From: Chondrus crispus
Taxonomy: Eukaryota > Rhodophyta > Florideophyceae > Gigartinales > Gigartinaceae
Length of the DNA stretch: 64,000 nucleotides
Direction of reading: 5' to 3'
Assembly: GCF_000350225.1 (NCBI RefSeq)
Contig: NW_005178990.1
Coordinates: forward strand, 124,001 to 188,000
Position 1 is the stretch's first letter. Each line of letters opens with the position of its first letter. Below the pieces are notes generated by a model. It searched no databases and was not told where the DNA came from. It saw only the letters and a list, made by a program, of their open reading frames with translations. Below are positions 1-12,315 of the stretch, one piece after another. The translations under genes were made by a program, and so were the position numbers.

Positions 1-148
1 ACAAGACTTGGCTTTACCATCCTCAGCACTGGACAAGACAAGTGAAGTGACGTCAACCACCCAGTCACTACTTCTCACAATATGGACGCTCTCTATCGTC
101 AGAAAAGGGGTACCTACACTTGTACCAAGGGATTTTTCGCAGATTGCT

Positions 149-817
149 TTAGCATATTCCATGTCCGTCTGCATGCAACTTCCAGTACCGACCATGTAGA
201 ACGTGGAATGACTTGAAAGTATCCAGAATCTTTTCAACCTGCTGCAACGATTGTAACGTTTGACAAGAGTCCACTTTTGAGATATCTAAGAGAGCCTGAC
301 ACCTCACACTCTTCAAAGAACCCCATTCTCGGAGGTGAGGGGGAAACGTGCGATAAACTGTAGAACAGTCGGGGAGCAACTTATCCTCCGTCTTCAACTT
401 TTCAAGCTGGTATTTTAAGCACTTCCTAAGCACAACATAATTCCCGGCTGAGAATCGAGTAGGCCCGGAGACCAAAACTTTTGCGAACAAATTCTGCCAG
501 ACGACGAGCTTCCTCCATCCTTGCCTCATCTCATTAATAGTCCATTCTGGTAGACTATATGCTTCTCCATACGCCACGTCTGCTTCTTTTGATTCCGTGG
601 AAACCTCCTTCTTCCCAAGTTGGACGACAACTACCTCAGTCAGGGAAAATTGCCTCGTTCCGCCGCCATATCGGGACATGTGAATGTCAGAAATCTCATT
701 AACAAACACGTGGTCACTGTCCAAGTTTACTTCTTCCATTTCAACGTCGCTCTTCTCCTCCACGGGATTATCGACATCCGGCAGTTGAACCAGAGCATCA
801 TGGCTTCGCTGTTGCAA
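149..817 (-). CDS. Hypothetical protein fragment, possibly transposon-derived
   Basis: Open frame of 222 codons that I do not recognise. The N-terminal third is acidic; the rest is helical and mixed-charge, with a stretch around LPDCSTVYRTFPPHLREW. Another frame stays open from about position 177 leftward to the window edge (it begins MQTDMEYAKAIC), so the gene may continue out of the window after a frameshift. All recognisable neighbours for the next 15 kb are dead transposons, so a mobile-element origin is likely but unproven. The start shown is only the first Met of the frame. Confidence 0.3.
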   Translation of the reverse strand: MQQRSHDALVQLPDVDNPVEEKSDVEMEEVNLDSDHVFVNEISDIHMSRYGGGTRQFSLTEVVVVQLGKKEVSTESKEADVAYGEAYSLPEWTINEMRQGWRKLVVWQNLFAKVLVSGPTRFSAGNYVVLRKCLKYQLEKLKTEDKLLPDCSTVYRTFPPHLREWGSLKSVRCQALLDISKVDSCQTLQSLQQVEKILDTFKSFHVLHGRYWKLHADGHGIC

Positions 818-2400
818 AGATTGAAATCACTCGAAAACTGTAGGTTCCGGACTGTAGATGTGCATATCCACAACACCACTCATCCTATCGTGGGTTTTAT
901 TTCCAATCCGGTGGGATGTATCCTCAGAATGGACTAGTTCCTGACCTGAAAATCCATGGAAAGGTCCATCGCCAGTGTTAAACGTTGCACTTTCCATCGC
1001 GGTGGTAGTAACCTCATCTTTATGCTAACCTAATTCTGTGTTATTATGCTCCAATCCATTAAGATTAAATGTTGCGGTGAAGCATATGGCATCATTTGCA
1101 ATACAAGGCGAAAGCCCTTCCGCTTTATGAAGATCCTCCTCCCCTCGCTCGTCATATGCTACTCGACCGCGTCGTCCGCTAATCGCGAGCAGAAATTTAT
1201 TCCGGTGTTTCCAAACTCTGCGCTTCATGATCACCAATGATATAGATCTGCCAGTGGTAGGTATTACAGCGAACAGTAAAGCCTGAGACGATTCAAATCT
1301 GGAAAGCCGTTAGGGCTCTGGCTACCACCTGGTAAAGGAATGGGAATTTCCCTCTACGCGACCGCACCTCATGCAACTATTTCTGCATTCCATTAGCTAT
1401 TCGCAACCTACTCCCCACGCTACAAGTTGATCCCTCCACCATCAGTTCCAGTGCATTCTTCATACTGAGTCCATTGCTATTTTTGGCCATGCCAAGTATT
1501 ACCAAATATTTGCATTCGATATGCATGCTTATTGGCTTTTCGTCATTTTGTACTGTATTCCGCCACAATCACTTAAACTTCTACGTGCAAAGTCCCACGA
1601 GATGCATGTCTCTCATGCACGGAGGGTAAGTGTAATCTCATGGACGACATACTGCATGTCACCGCCGTGACATGGTGTGTGTCGGCCTGCAAACATTTCA
1701 CTTTGGCCCCTAAAGAACATAAATGACCTCTTATAGTCTGTGTTGTAGAGCCAGAAGAGTGCAGTGGCAATCACAGAGCCTCCTCGAGAATGCTTTCCGA
1801 CAGCACAGACATGGCCAGTGCTGGAACGATTGGTCGTAAGCCTACCGATGTTCACTTTAATAAACTTTTTATTTTTATTTCTTGGGATTTCCTTGAATCC
1901 CACAGTGGGGTTGTGTGCAGGTTTAATAGCGTCTCAAGAATAAATATCTCGGCTAAATACGATCAGTGTACATTAACTAACTAGGGAGTGGTAACAATGT
2001 ACTAAATTATTGAAGTGCACACAAAACTTGTGATGAATCGTGGTGCTCTGCATATTCCAACAATGCCCTGCATACAGGTTTCTTATATATGCAGTGCTCC
2101 CTGAAAGTTGGAGGCCACCCCTCAAACCATCAGTTTGCACATGAGGACAATAGGTTTAGTAAGCAAAAAGTAGCTCAAATGAAGGGGCAGAAAAGAAGTT
2201 CTAGCCGCTAAAGTGGGATTTACTTTGGTAGTTTGATGGCGTGTTGAGTATAAAAATAAAACTACTGCACTGTAACTACGGGGACTAACCAGTCAGTGCC
2301 TTCCAAACCATTGGTAACGTAGATTTCAATAGGCTTTGCGGCCCTCATTCTTCTTTAAGACGTACACACAACGTCCTCACATCTAACTGGAACGTTTCTG
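818..2400. other. No supportable gene
   Basis: Only short open frames in all six frames and no recognisable protein motif. AT-richer than the right half of the window. I see nothing to annotate. Confidence 0.5.
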
Positions 2401-2890
2401 AGTGATACTGTGGTCTATATTCTACCAACAGTCTACGGAAGCATCAAAGTCTGTGCAGTATTCTTCTTCTGTTTTCAGTTTCCATAACTGATCCTCCGCA
2501 AGAGAGCTCACACCTCTTCTATAGGATTTCGATCGGGAAAATGAGCATGCCACAGTTGATCGCACACATAGTTGTCTGAAGACATCTAAACCACTACTTA
2601 CTGTATAAAAATCACGGCACTGCAGCATTGTCTCGTTGAAAACGCAATTTTCTTCATGTCTCACTGCAGCAAAAGCCATTAAGTCACCGTTATGTATATC
2701 AAAATACTTTGGTGAATGTTTGGCACGATATATTATAACCAAATTGTTCGGTCCGTAGTACGAAAAACAAGACCAAATCATTAAAGATGTCCTTGATGAT
2801 GCCTTCTTGAAACGTTTTCTCCGTACGTCAGCCCGGCAAGTGGTATTGAAATCCACCCGGACCATCTACATTAAATGGTTTCCCATCCTA
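2400..2890 (-). pseudogene. Tc1/mariner-like transposase remnant (DDE_3)
   Basis: The open part (2422-2865) encodes a typical Tc1 central block: SLMIWSCFSYYGPNNLVII, then KYFDI and LMAFAAVRHEENCVF. The C-terminal block is in another frame on the same strand (about 2480-2560) and reads WHAHFPDRNPIEEV, stop, ALLRRISYGN. This matches the family signature around the last catalytic acidic residue (consensus W-PA-SPDLNPIE-VW). The frame change and stop show that the gene is dead. Only about the last half of a transposase (usual length about 340 aa) is recognisable, and I could not find terminal inverted repeats. Confidence 0.75.
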
Positions 2891-4871
2891 AAATATAATC
2901 TCGTTTCATTCATAGTCATTCTAACTTACATTTTCTTTTACGCAATCTAGTCTCTGATGTATTGACGTTGGGTTTAGTGCAGAGGCACTTTTAAACACAA
3001 TGTCTTACAAATTATTATTTTTGTTTCAAAGATCTCGAATTTGAAGACTTGTGGACAGTTAATTAAAACGCCTTGCGCATCTGACTCGCCGGCGTTTCTC
3101 CTCTACATGCCTCTCATACGATTCTGCGCTTTATAACCAGAGTTAGTGTAGGAGGCCCCCAGTTCTTTTTGAGATCCAGATGCTTGTGGATTCTTGAGAA
3201 AGTTATGTACGGCGAAATTAGAACGATTGATCGACTCTCGGATCTCCTACAAGAACAAATACTCGGTGTGGAGCACAAAGATATGTCCTTTCCCATACCT
3301 GTGAATTCCATTACTTTTGGCAAGTGGAATTGCTGAATTTGGTGTAATTGCTGTTCGGGATGTCTAGCCTTGTTCAGAAAGATGGTACTGTAACGTGCTG
3401 GTTTCCGCAAAATCGCGATACTGTGCTATTGTATCCGTAATCTTGTACCGACCTTATAATTGCAGGTCGGTTGTAAATAATGTTTTTACATTAAGCACTG
3501 TACAAAAATCAATCTATGTATCAACTGCAGTCGCATAATCTATTTTTTCTGCTCCTTCGTTTGGGCAAACACAACCTTTATGAAAATATGGGGGACATGC
3601 ACTAGACCCAACCATCCGATAAAATACAATCATCAAATCGTTATGATATAGTGAAGTATCATACAACCAGTAAATCCATAAAGCATTGAATGCTGCGACA
3701 AAGCACCCATGCCCATATACTTGTTCCCTACCTGCGCACTACATGAGTGCGAAAAAGCGGGAGAAAGACCGATACAACAGGGACATTGCGCAAACGACCA
3801 GGACCTTCCGAGAAACCATCGATCTTCACACGCCAAAGTGAGCACAAAACACTTTATTTCCCATTGATTCTCCCACGATCACTTAACAGCCCAACGAAGC
3901 CTTCTCCAATCTCTGGTGCCGCCTCAACAGCATAAGAGGCAGCCAAAACCCTCCAGCTGCTACCAGCAGCGACGATTGAGCGGAGAACGAGCTCGAGCTC
4001 TACGACACAGCCGGCCCTGACGACAGTGACGAGAAAAATGGTCCTGACTCGTCTAATTTGGACACTTTTTTACGACCAGGGCGGGGCTCGGACACCCATT
4101 AAAATGATCAACGATTTCCCAGTCCACTTTCTCCGCATTTGGTCCGGGTCTCACAATTGTTCCTGGCCAATAGCTTCCATTCTACTGCTTGTTGGTCGAA
4201 AAAATTGACAGCTTCCCTTTTACAGCTCCCTGATTGTTACACAATGTAGTTTATTTGGTAAGCATCTTCTCCAGATCTACACTTCTATAAATGCATGCGA
4301 GTAAACGGCGTCTGTGCTCGTAAAAAATGTTACCAACACACAGAAACCACGGCCCTGACAAGACCGCACTAACTCGTTCCTTCTCCCGTTCGTGGCTCGT
4401 CCGCCGAGCACAGCACCCCGCCCCAACCCGGCCTGTGCGTACGGCTCGCATATCGCACCCCGTTTGGCCTGTGCTCTTCCCTACCCCTTACCGGACCCCT
4501 CCACTGTAATTTGTCCGATACTAACTGCTCCCTCGGCCTACTCGGTCTTCCGGCTACATACTGACTCTTATAAAAAATGTTGAGACGGCGTAGAAGGGAT
4601 AGTTTCTCAAGAAAAGTTAATTCTACTCAAAACCCCTCTATTTGTGGAAAGACTCGGTACTTTGCCAAACGTAACGTTATTGCGAAACAGTTAAGTCTTT
4701 TTCGAGATGATATATTTCGCGCAGATACGTTCTCATAAAAGACAGCACCTTCTGATTTATCGAATCAGTTATAGCCCGGCCCTATAATGCTCGCCTCACC
4801 AGCATTATGTTCCCCACGATTAAATTGACGAGCAACACGCTGCTTGCGGCGTGCTCGATACCGCTGCTGCA
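2891..4871. other. No supportable gene
   Basis: Short open frames only (the longest is about 100 codons at 3114-3410, minus strand, with no recognisable motif). No clear repeat or regulatory structure noticed. Confidence 0.45.
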
Positions 4872-5651
4872 CTATTTGTCGTTTCGCCATAGTGCTCTCA
4901 TCAATTTCATACAGTCAATTGCATAGCCTGGTGTAAAAATACCATCAACCTCCTGCAAAGGGTGCCATCCATGGCGATAGTTACTAAGTGCAACAGTTAA
5001 CCGAAGCATGAGATCATAGCACGACTCGGACGACCTAAATGTAGAACCAATAATAGTCCATAACGTACACTGCTGCCCAAAGTAATTATCCTTTATCACG
5101 CGATTGCGTGACAATTCAGCGTTTGTACGTTCTTCGTCTAATGTCAAATAGTTTTTTCGTAGGGTATAGAACACGTAGACTGTCTGCAGTGCCCTGGTAG
5201 CCCTTTTCTGATTGAGTTGCCCAATTTTCAGGACACAACGTCACCATAGGCCCACGATCTGGGGTACTACAGTCATGCACCCGCTTCTCGGTGGCGTCGC
5301 TGTGAATGCAATCCATCTTTAGAAGCATTGTAATGTCCGATACGAAACCAGGATCTGGATCGGTACATGCCAAGGCAATAGAATTAGGAAAAACCGAAAC
5401 TCTCGTCTTGTACCCATACATTTTGTGCTTATTGTTGAAGTACTTCTTCGATTCTTGATGTGTCTAGGTTGAACGACTGGCTTGTCCGTCGCATACAGCG
5501 CATAAGGATGATTCTTGAATAGTGTCCTGTCGCTCTCCAACTGCGTAGTAGAGTACTTCATGCGCAGACATGTGACATGATTGTGATAGAAGTGGTCAAT
5601 AATGCCACTCAAAGACCACATCACCGTCCTCTCAAAAGTTGGCCCCTTCAC
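4872..5651 (-). pseudogene. DDE_Tnp_4 (Harbinger-like) transposase remnant
   Basis: Three overlapping minus-strand frames read in order as one transposase. 5319-5651 contains FKNHPYALYATDKPVVQP. 5116-5421 contains MYGYKTRVSVFPNSIAL, then PGFVSDITML (catalytic Asp region) and EKGYQG, the usual second Asp/Gly-Tyr block. 4872-5174 contains LTLDEERTNAELSRNRVI, then NYFG and a C-terminal NYRHGWHPL, which is the family's last catalytic Glu region and tail. Two frameshifts are needed, so it is not functional. This type is common in oomycete and red algal repeats (general knowledge). The N-terminal part and TIRs were not found. Confidence 0.8.
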
Positions 5652-6679
5652 TTTGAAAACGCTTCCCAGAACGTCCCACTTGCAGCCGTGCTTCAGAGTT
5701 TGCCATGAGCATTAAGAACACATCCTTCGGTTTAAAGGGCAATTTACTTCCCCTTCCCACGCTCCACCGGGTAATGGTGTAATGTGCCAACGGATCCCAT
5801 ATGGTGTTAACTTTGGCATCTGAAAAAGTTTTCGTCTTGAGAAAGACACCGCGTCTATGACCGCAGCGAAAGGCGTCAATTATTGGCGATTCGGAGTCCG
5901 CGTCATCGTCGGAGTCAGCATGGACAGATTGGGCTACGTAAGTTTTTCATTCCTGATTTCGTCGAATTGCAGTATCGAGGAGCAGCTCCGGGCCTTGAGC
6001 AACTTCATCAGGGTTGATTGGTGCTACCACAGCAGGCGCTATTTTGTGGTGGACGTTGGATTCAGGTGTGGCGTCTGAGTGATACTTGAAAGTGGGAGTT
6101 AAGTGACCGGGTTTGAGTTCTGCACATTGCAGTAAGATTCGGAACAGATTATCTTGTGCCGCGATGTAGTCTGTTTTCAAAAAGAACGGGTGATTCTGGA
6201 TTAGGCAGGGCGGCAAAAACGAAACCTGTATCTTTACGTATTCACCAACGTGGCACCACACTACTGTATCGGGTACACGGAGATTTAATCCTCCGTACAG
6301 TATCAATACTACAATACGGTCTAAACATTAGAGACTTTACGAAACAAAAGCGAGGAGTCAAAATCACTATATTGCGCACGTTGCAAGACAGCTGTACCGA
6401 ATAGTGACTTTTGCGTCTGGTTGCCTTCTCACGAATCGCTATTGAAATTAAAATAGCGACTCAAGCAAGAAGACGATTTCGGGGGAAGCGAAACCGCTTT
6501 CGATACGTGTCAAGAGTGCGGGCCAACATTGCATCTAAACAAACGCCAATTCCATCTGGGGCATACATGATCAGCCGAAAGCCGTCTCCAACGTCCCCCC
6601 TAAACCCGTCTCCGTCTTCAGACTTTCGCTGCCCCTCTATTCCTGCCCCAATAAAGTTCCAACGGCGACCAATTCCGCT
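5652..6679. other. No supportable gene
   Basis: Contains a 119-codon minus-strand open frame (5947-6306) and a 113-codon plus-strand one (6411-6752), neither recognisable. They could be the decayed 5' part of the Harbinger-like element to the left. Confidence 0.35.
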
Positions 6680-8344
6680 ATGTCAAGTTCTCCCCCACCA
6701 AATGATGACGCTCACAAAACACCATCTCTCCAAACAACTTCATCTCTTTTAACCCTTCCGCCAACGCATTGCAACGGACTAACATCCCCTACCCTATGGG
6801 CGGAAGGCCACGACCAGCTCGGTACTGTTGGTAAAAATCTTCAAATGCCAAACCCTCCACGACCACCACCCCCGGAAAAGGCACATTCTTTGCGTCAGTT
6901 CTGCTTCACCACGCAGCTGTACATTGCTTGGCAGAAGTCCATCACGCTGTTATAGGGGCATCTGGCGCAATGCTGAAAGAATCAGGAGCAAATTCATAAG
7001 GCATTCGACGTCTTTCTCATTTTCTTGGAGTGCAAAGGAAGCTGCCTAAAACCCGCCGTCGAGCTTGAAAACCACTTCCGATAGGTTCCACAAAACTTAT
7101 TCCGAGCCAAAAGGCGAAGGCGTCAGAATCGTGGACTCCCTCCGGCACAGCTGGAGTATACGGAGAAGTGGAGCCACTATTGGATGATATGATCCACGAA
7201 ATGAGGGAGAAGAATGTGGAGTAACCACCCTCTTAGGGATTTATTTTGGAATTACATTAAGAATCAGATTAGCTACTGTAGAGCCCGGATCTCTACAGCA
7301 CTAAACGCGCGTCCACGTGTACCCCACGTGTACGGGGAGCCCGCACACACACGTGCACGACACGTGTGCTGTCAGCCCCGTTGGCTGACAGTGTTTCAGC
7401 GCGGCACGGCCGCGCTGGCTACCGTAGTACGATACACTACAGTAGCTCGGTACTGTAGCATAGTAGGATAACTACACGATGTATATTAAATAATAAGAGG
7501 GGTCGGCGGCGGAGGAGACCAAGGTAGCTTTGGCACGACCCTCCAACGTTGACCGAACGTCCCGTATATTTCTAACTAACCCGATCCCGCAGCGTGCGTT
7601 AGAGAGGAACCGCACGGGTCGGGACGCACTGACACGAGAGTGAGCTGGAATCCATCTCCGCCCGTCAGCGCTGGTACGTCAGCCAGCGCTGCTCCGGGGC
7701 GTCGAGGCGTCGATCCGCTCGTACGTGCGCGCGTGCTACCCTGACCCGCTCTACTACGCTGCTACCAGGCCCATGCCCTGTTCCGCAAGCAGGTGGTGTC
7801 TCCGTCTTCTCGTCGTTCGGGAGTCTCCGCAAGGACTGAGCATACACCCTCCTCCGTTTGGGGGTATTGATGCTATAAAAGGTGAAACAGAACGGGAAGG
7901 GAAGGACAAGAACACAGCCGATGACAAGCGAATTTTACAAGCAGGAGAAAATATGAAGGAAACGGCAATCAAGTGACAGCGACGTCAAAAGAAGTCCCCT
8001 TCTCCAGGGTATATGACGAGCGACCAGTCCGATGAAGAGTTAAAGTGGACCCAAAAGGATATGGAATTGCGAAAGGCATCAGACGCGGCACAAGACCTTC
8101 TTCAGACGGAGCGCTTATCATTAGAGTAGAAGGGGGAGAATCGCGATGCTGAACACCAAGTTTGGATAAGTTCAACGAGACAAGCCGGGATGAAGTTGAC
8201 GAAGGTCGCACGGCTCTAGTACAAATGCTTTCCGAGGCGGAAGAAGTGGGGAGGAAGAGGGAGGAGGAGTCCGACAAGCTTGAAGTAGACGAGTGCAAGG
8301 CATTGAATTCGATTCTTGGGGGTATGGCTTGGAAATTTTCCTGA
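6680..8344 (+). pseudogene. Decayed protein gene interrupted by an LTR-like insertion
   Basis: From 6680 a plus-strand frame starts with a Pro/Ser/Thr-rich segment (MSSSPPPNDDAHKTPS) and continues, through stops and frame changes, with gene-like text such as ELENHFDRFHKTYSEPKGEG near 7060-7120. Further right, about 7870-8341, a strongly charged helical segment appears in plus-strand frames (for example EEVGRKREEESDKLEV at 8240-8290). This looks like the coiled-coil tail of a small transposon-borne gene with its start at 6680. The middle (about 7262-7660) resembles LTR sequence. Joining the two halves into one gene is my inference. Confidence 0.25.
7262..7660. repeat. LTR-like fragment
   Basis: Non-coding stretch rich in ACGTGTAC, CTACAGTAG and GTACTGTAG words, the same vocabulary as the element A LTR (29167-29806). 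It contains an inverted repeat around TGTAGAGnnnCTCTACA at 7269-7293. No matching partner or target duplication was found. Confidence 0.25.
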
Positions 8345-9842
8345 ACGAATCCGCGTTGTCTGTGTTTAGTTTGAAGCGCCACACGCCACCCTCTCAAGCC
8401 GAGCACCCCAAGAGCCAAAAAGCCATTTTCGGCAGGGGCTCCGCCCCAGACCCTGCTCCTCGCGGAGGGCACGTCAATTTCGCCTGGTACCATCTCCATT
8501 TATTCCATATGATTGCCATCCTGCGGGTCAGGATTGGCATAACTAAAATATTCTGCGAGTGACGGGGCCTGGAATTCAACAAATGTACCGATCTATCCGA
8601 TGTGCCCGAGGCACGTTTTGAGGTTGCTAAGTAAAGCTGCAAATATATACATCAATGGTCAAGGTGCTTCCTTACATTTTAGATTCCTCTTCATGTCTTG
8701 AGAAGTAAAGTAAAGCTTGATTTCTTTTTAATTCCATTTTACTGCTTCCCGCACTGCTCTCATGCATGCATTGTACATCCTCTCCTCTTCCGTGGCCGAC
8801 AAACTTGGAAATCCAACTTGAAGCCATGGCCGCGGGCCATACGCGACGTCCCCAGAACTGAAGTTCTGCTTTCCATCTATAAGACGGCCGTCAGAAAAAT
8901 CCCTCCATCCCACTCAATGTATAGAGCCTCATGTCTTGAAGTCGCCCTTACACCAGCCCGTAAAGATGAAATACAAGGCCCTCGGGGGTCTTTAGTGTCT
9001 TGTACAAATGACAATGAAACGGCTTATGTCCCGAGTTCACATTTCTTTGGTTGACAAAAGGGCCGCTGGTCTACACATCTGTAGTTTTGTCCCAGCTATG
9101 AACCCAACACAATGACCAAGAGGGGCTCCTCGCCTCGATAACAGAAGCATACTGGACGGCTCTCTCTTGAGGAGGGTCTGACCCAAACGTGGTAAATAGA
9201 TGGCTCCGTTTGGCATTCAATCTTTACATAGCTTCCCAGAACATTTCACTAAAGGCAGATGAGTGCATTCCAAATTGAAATTCCAGATCGACCCACCTTA
9301 CATAGATACGCCAATCCTTGGAGTAAAATGGACGTCGCTGTTACGCCATTTGTAACTTACAGGTTCAACCTGACCTGGCTGTCCTTCCTGCGTTGCATGC
9401 TGTTGCCTCTGAGATCTGCAGTATTTCTTTCAGGCGGAAGCGAAAGTCATGTAGACATCGAGAGTGGGAGTACGTGTTTGGATTGAGGATCATACTGCTT
9501 ATCGCTACATTTCCGCCCATTATTTTCATAAACTCCACTACCAAACTACGTCTTTGGTGTGAAATGTACATAGGTAACAGACTTGCAGAACGACTACATA
9601 GAGAGTGGCGAAGTTCTTTACCCGAGCAGCGTAGCTTGCGCTGTATAACCCTCTCTGTGCAGGACTGATGTCGCATTCTGGGTATCTTGGATGGGAAGAA
9701 GGGGGTGGAGATGCCGTATGCCCGGCAAGGCAGAAGACGCGGGCGCTTGTACTGAGTAAGAGGCACAAGGGTGCTGTAAAGGCACCATTTTTTGTCATTT
9801 CTTAAACCACATCTAGGCACAAAAATCACTAAACTGTGACGA
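8345..9842. other. No supportable gene
   Basis: Short open frames only. At 8432-8456 there is a GC-rich hairpin with core GGGGCTCCGCCCC. Nothing else is recognisable. Confidence 0.4.
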
Positions 9843-9949
9843 ACAGTTCTTGCCGTGGGATGACAGAGTACTACTCTGTAATCCCACAGCAAGAACTGTA
9901 GGAGGTTATTCTAGGGGGATATTAGTAATCTCCCCCTAGAACAACCTCC
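9843..9949. repeat. Two back-to-back near-perfect palindromes
   Basis: Palindrome 1 spans 9843-9899: 26-nt arms, 24 of 26 paired, centre near 9871. Palindrome 2 spans 9901-9949: 24-nt arms, 22 of 24 paired, centre at 9925. A single base (9900) separates them, so the strand can fold into two adjacent hairpins. Their sequences are unrelated to each other. They could be foldback or MITE-type elements, but I could not define termini or target duplications. Confidence 0.85.
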
Positions 9950-10146
9950 CGGAAGAGTTACCGGTACCGCTAGAGTGACTGGTGAAACTCTACGGCCTTG
10001 CTGCAATTGCTACTTCGATCTAAGAGAGCACATTCGAGAAGTAGCAGTGACCCCTCCCTTTACACTGACCGCTCCCTCACGGTGACCACCATATCCTCCA
10101 TTTCCAATATATCGGATTATGTATTTTGATTAAATGTATGAGTGTG
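9950..10146. other. No gene
   Basis: Non-coding flank between the twin palindromes and the pogo remnant; no feature recognised. Confidence 0.4.
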
Positions 10147-11480
10147 TTACGTGCACATGAAATCGTTATTGCAGGTCGATACGTTTCGGTTCATTGATTC
10201 ATGCTGCTCATCTGAAAAATCTTCAATCGAAGACTGCCGTAACGAACTCCGAACATTTAAATAGGCACACTCGATCTCTACGTTGAGCATGCGAGAAATC
10301 TGAAGTGCGACGGACGTATGCTTGAAGGCATGTTCTGAGAGCAATAACAACTCGGCCTGTTTTCTAAATGCCTCCTCCGCCTCCACGTACTTTTAAATCA
10401 CAAACAGCTCTGCTTCGAAATTACTTAGTTCTTCATCTTCGGACTCGCCGGCGTCGCTTTCGAATTCTGGTCATACTACAGAACGCACATCAGCCTCCAT
10501 GGCACTCGAACACGTAAACACTTCAGACTTGGCCAGTCAGTCCTTCGTATTCTCCATCTGGTCTAGTACTACACTTTCTACGTCCTCGAACTCAGGCAAA
10601 GCTTCTAGCGAAGTGGTTTTCACACGCACGACCGCTATATTTTCAGAGTCCTAAGCATTCTCAGAGCTATCATTCGATTCAATATCAAAACATGCAGATA
10701 AATTACACTCTCCATCTACATTCCCCAGCCATTTCTCACCGGCGATGCGAGCTGTTGTGGCTCTAGCAAGATTTGACAATGCAGCAGAACTTAGCACAGA
10801 TGTCATTGGTGGCTGCATGGCTGGACCCACTTCTGACTTGTCTTTTTCAAGCAACTGGCGCACGTCTCTCATGTGGCTGCCTGTAAGCTGCGCCGTCATC
10901 CACGATTTTAGACCTAATCTCCTCGGTACCCTGCCCCAAGCCTTCGCAAGCAGACGTAATGCGTCGTATACAGTGACAAATTTGCTCAATTTTGATTGGG
11001 GACGTTCGGCGGGGAAAACTCAAGTGCTTTCTTTACATCTCTTAAAATATGTTCCAACAGCAACCGACGAAGTGCACACTTGAATGATGGCCCGACGGAG
11101 GCGTCTACAGACTGAAGAAATGACGTCATATTAGGAAGTAGCGAAACAGACTTGCAGTTTTCGTACAGATTGTAGTCAATGGCATGTGCAGAACAATTAT
11201 CTATGACATTGACGATCGTACGGTTTTGTAATTCACCAGTTCCGTTAAGACCTTTGAAAATACGTTCCCACCACACTTTTGTATTCCAGGCATTCTGTTG
11301 TGGGATGTAAAATATTTCAAGATCTCTCATGGGGTGAAAATGGCCCGAAAACTACGTCGTCTCTTGGATTTTCCAATAATCGTGAGAGGGGCCCTTGATC
11401 CATCTGCGAATATCGTGAGGACAGCTGTCAAAATGTCTTTCACCCTGGTAAAAGACGCGACAATGCCGGCGTCATGAATT
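10147..11480 (-). pseudogene. pogo/Tigger-like transposase remnant (second family)
   Basis: Minus-strand frames read in order as a pogo DDE transposase. About 11340-11480 encodes FADGSRAPLTIIGKSKRRR, matching the family's ADG...PL-IGKSK block. 10986-11330 contains QQNAWNTKVWWERIF, then NVIDNCSAHA (second catalytic Asp, NCSAH) and LLPNMTSFLQSVDASV (third Asp, PPNTTS-LQPLD block). 10651-10989 and 10147-10386 supply a C-terminal tail beginning VTVYDALRLLAKAW. The frame changes once near 10989, and stops occur at about 10651 and 10391. The N-terminal helix-turn-helix and TIRs were not found. It differs clearly from the pogo element at 12316-14362. Confidence 0.8.
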
Positions 11481-12315
11481 GCACTGCTGGAAAGACATCA
11501 TATCAGTACGGCCACTTCGTCTGTGTTGTAGTACAATCGTAGAGTCGCAGAACCATAAAGGGGAAAGGACAGACTGTACCCAAAAGATGGGAGCCTTGTG
11601 GACCTCTTCACTGGAGCGTCAGGTAGGAATATCTAAATTGGTTGGAAGCACAGGACGAGGGATGTACACTGCACTACACACGTGCAGTCGTACTGGGGTG
11701 TAGAGCGGTACGACCGGTGGCGAGCCGGAAACCTAAAGAACATACTTAACCGTACGGAGAAAGGTGCAGGGTAGGAAGTAGCGGGAGGTGTACTTGCCTC
11801 AGTTTACCTCTAGCCCGGTGCCCCCTATCTTATACCCCCTAGTAAGGCGGTCAAACCGGACGTAATACGGTAGCAGTACATACTGTAGCCAGCTAGCTTA
11901 CTGTGGCTTACGGTAACTAAAAATAAACTACTGTACTAACCCGCCGATCGGTCGCCCACCACGTGTACACCTGCACTTCACCCAGTTACTGTCCATAGTG
12001 TAACCAATAAATTAGTGTAACAACGCGAAATAGTAACACTGTCACTATAACGGTGATTTGAAAAACGGCCAATTGAAATTAGTATCACAATTCCCCAAAT
12101 AAGTGTCACGATATTGCCACGAAAACTCCAGAACGTGGCGACAGATCTGTTGATCTCACAATACGCAAAGTTTACAGTACATGTTGCGTCTGCGACCAAA
12201 GTACTGTATAGTTGTACAATTTGGACGAAACATCACCAACAGGCAGAAAAGGGATCAGGGGATTTAGTTACAGAACACTATCAACAAGCACCGAAACCAT
12301 TTCAACGGAGAACTA
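11481..12315. repeat. Decayed repeat; left half of an inverted-repeat pair
   Basis: No gene. 11960-12010 contains TCACCCAGTTACTGTC followed by TAGTGT. The same words occur inverted at about 14590-14625 (GACAGTAACTGGGTG preceded by ACACTAA). The two copies flank the pogo element, so that element seems to have inserted into an older transposon with long, diverged inverted ends. The stretch 11700-11960 also has LTR-like vocabulary (GTAGCAGTACATACTGTAG). Confidence 0.4.

Noticed and set aside
8432..8456. GC-rich hairpin GGGGCTCCGCCCC as a REP or terminator element
   Set aside because: A short, common self-complementary word with no second copy here and no gene end beside it.
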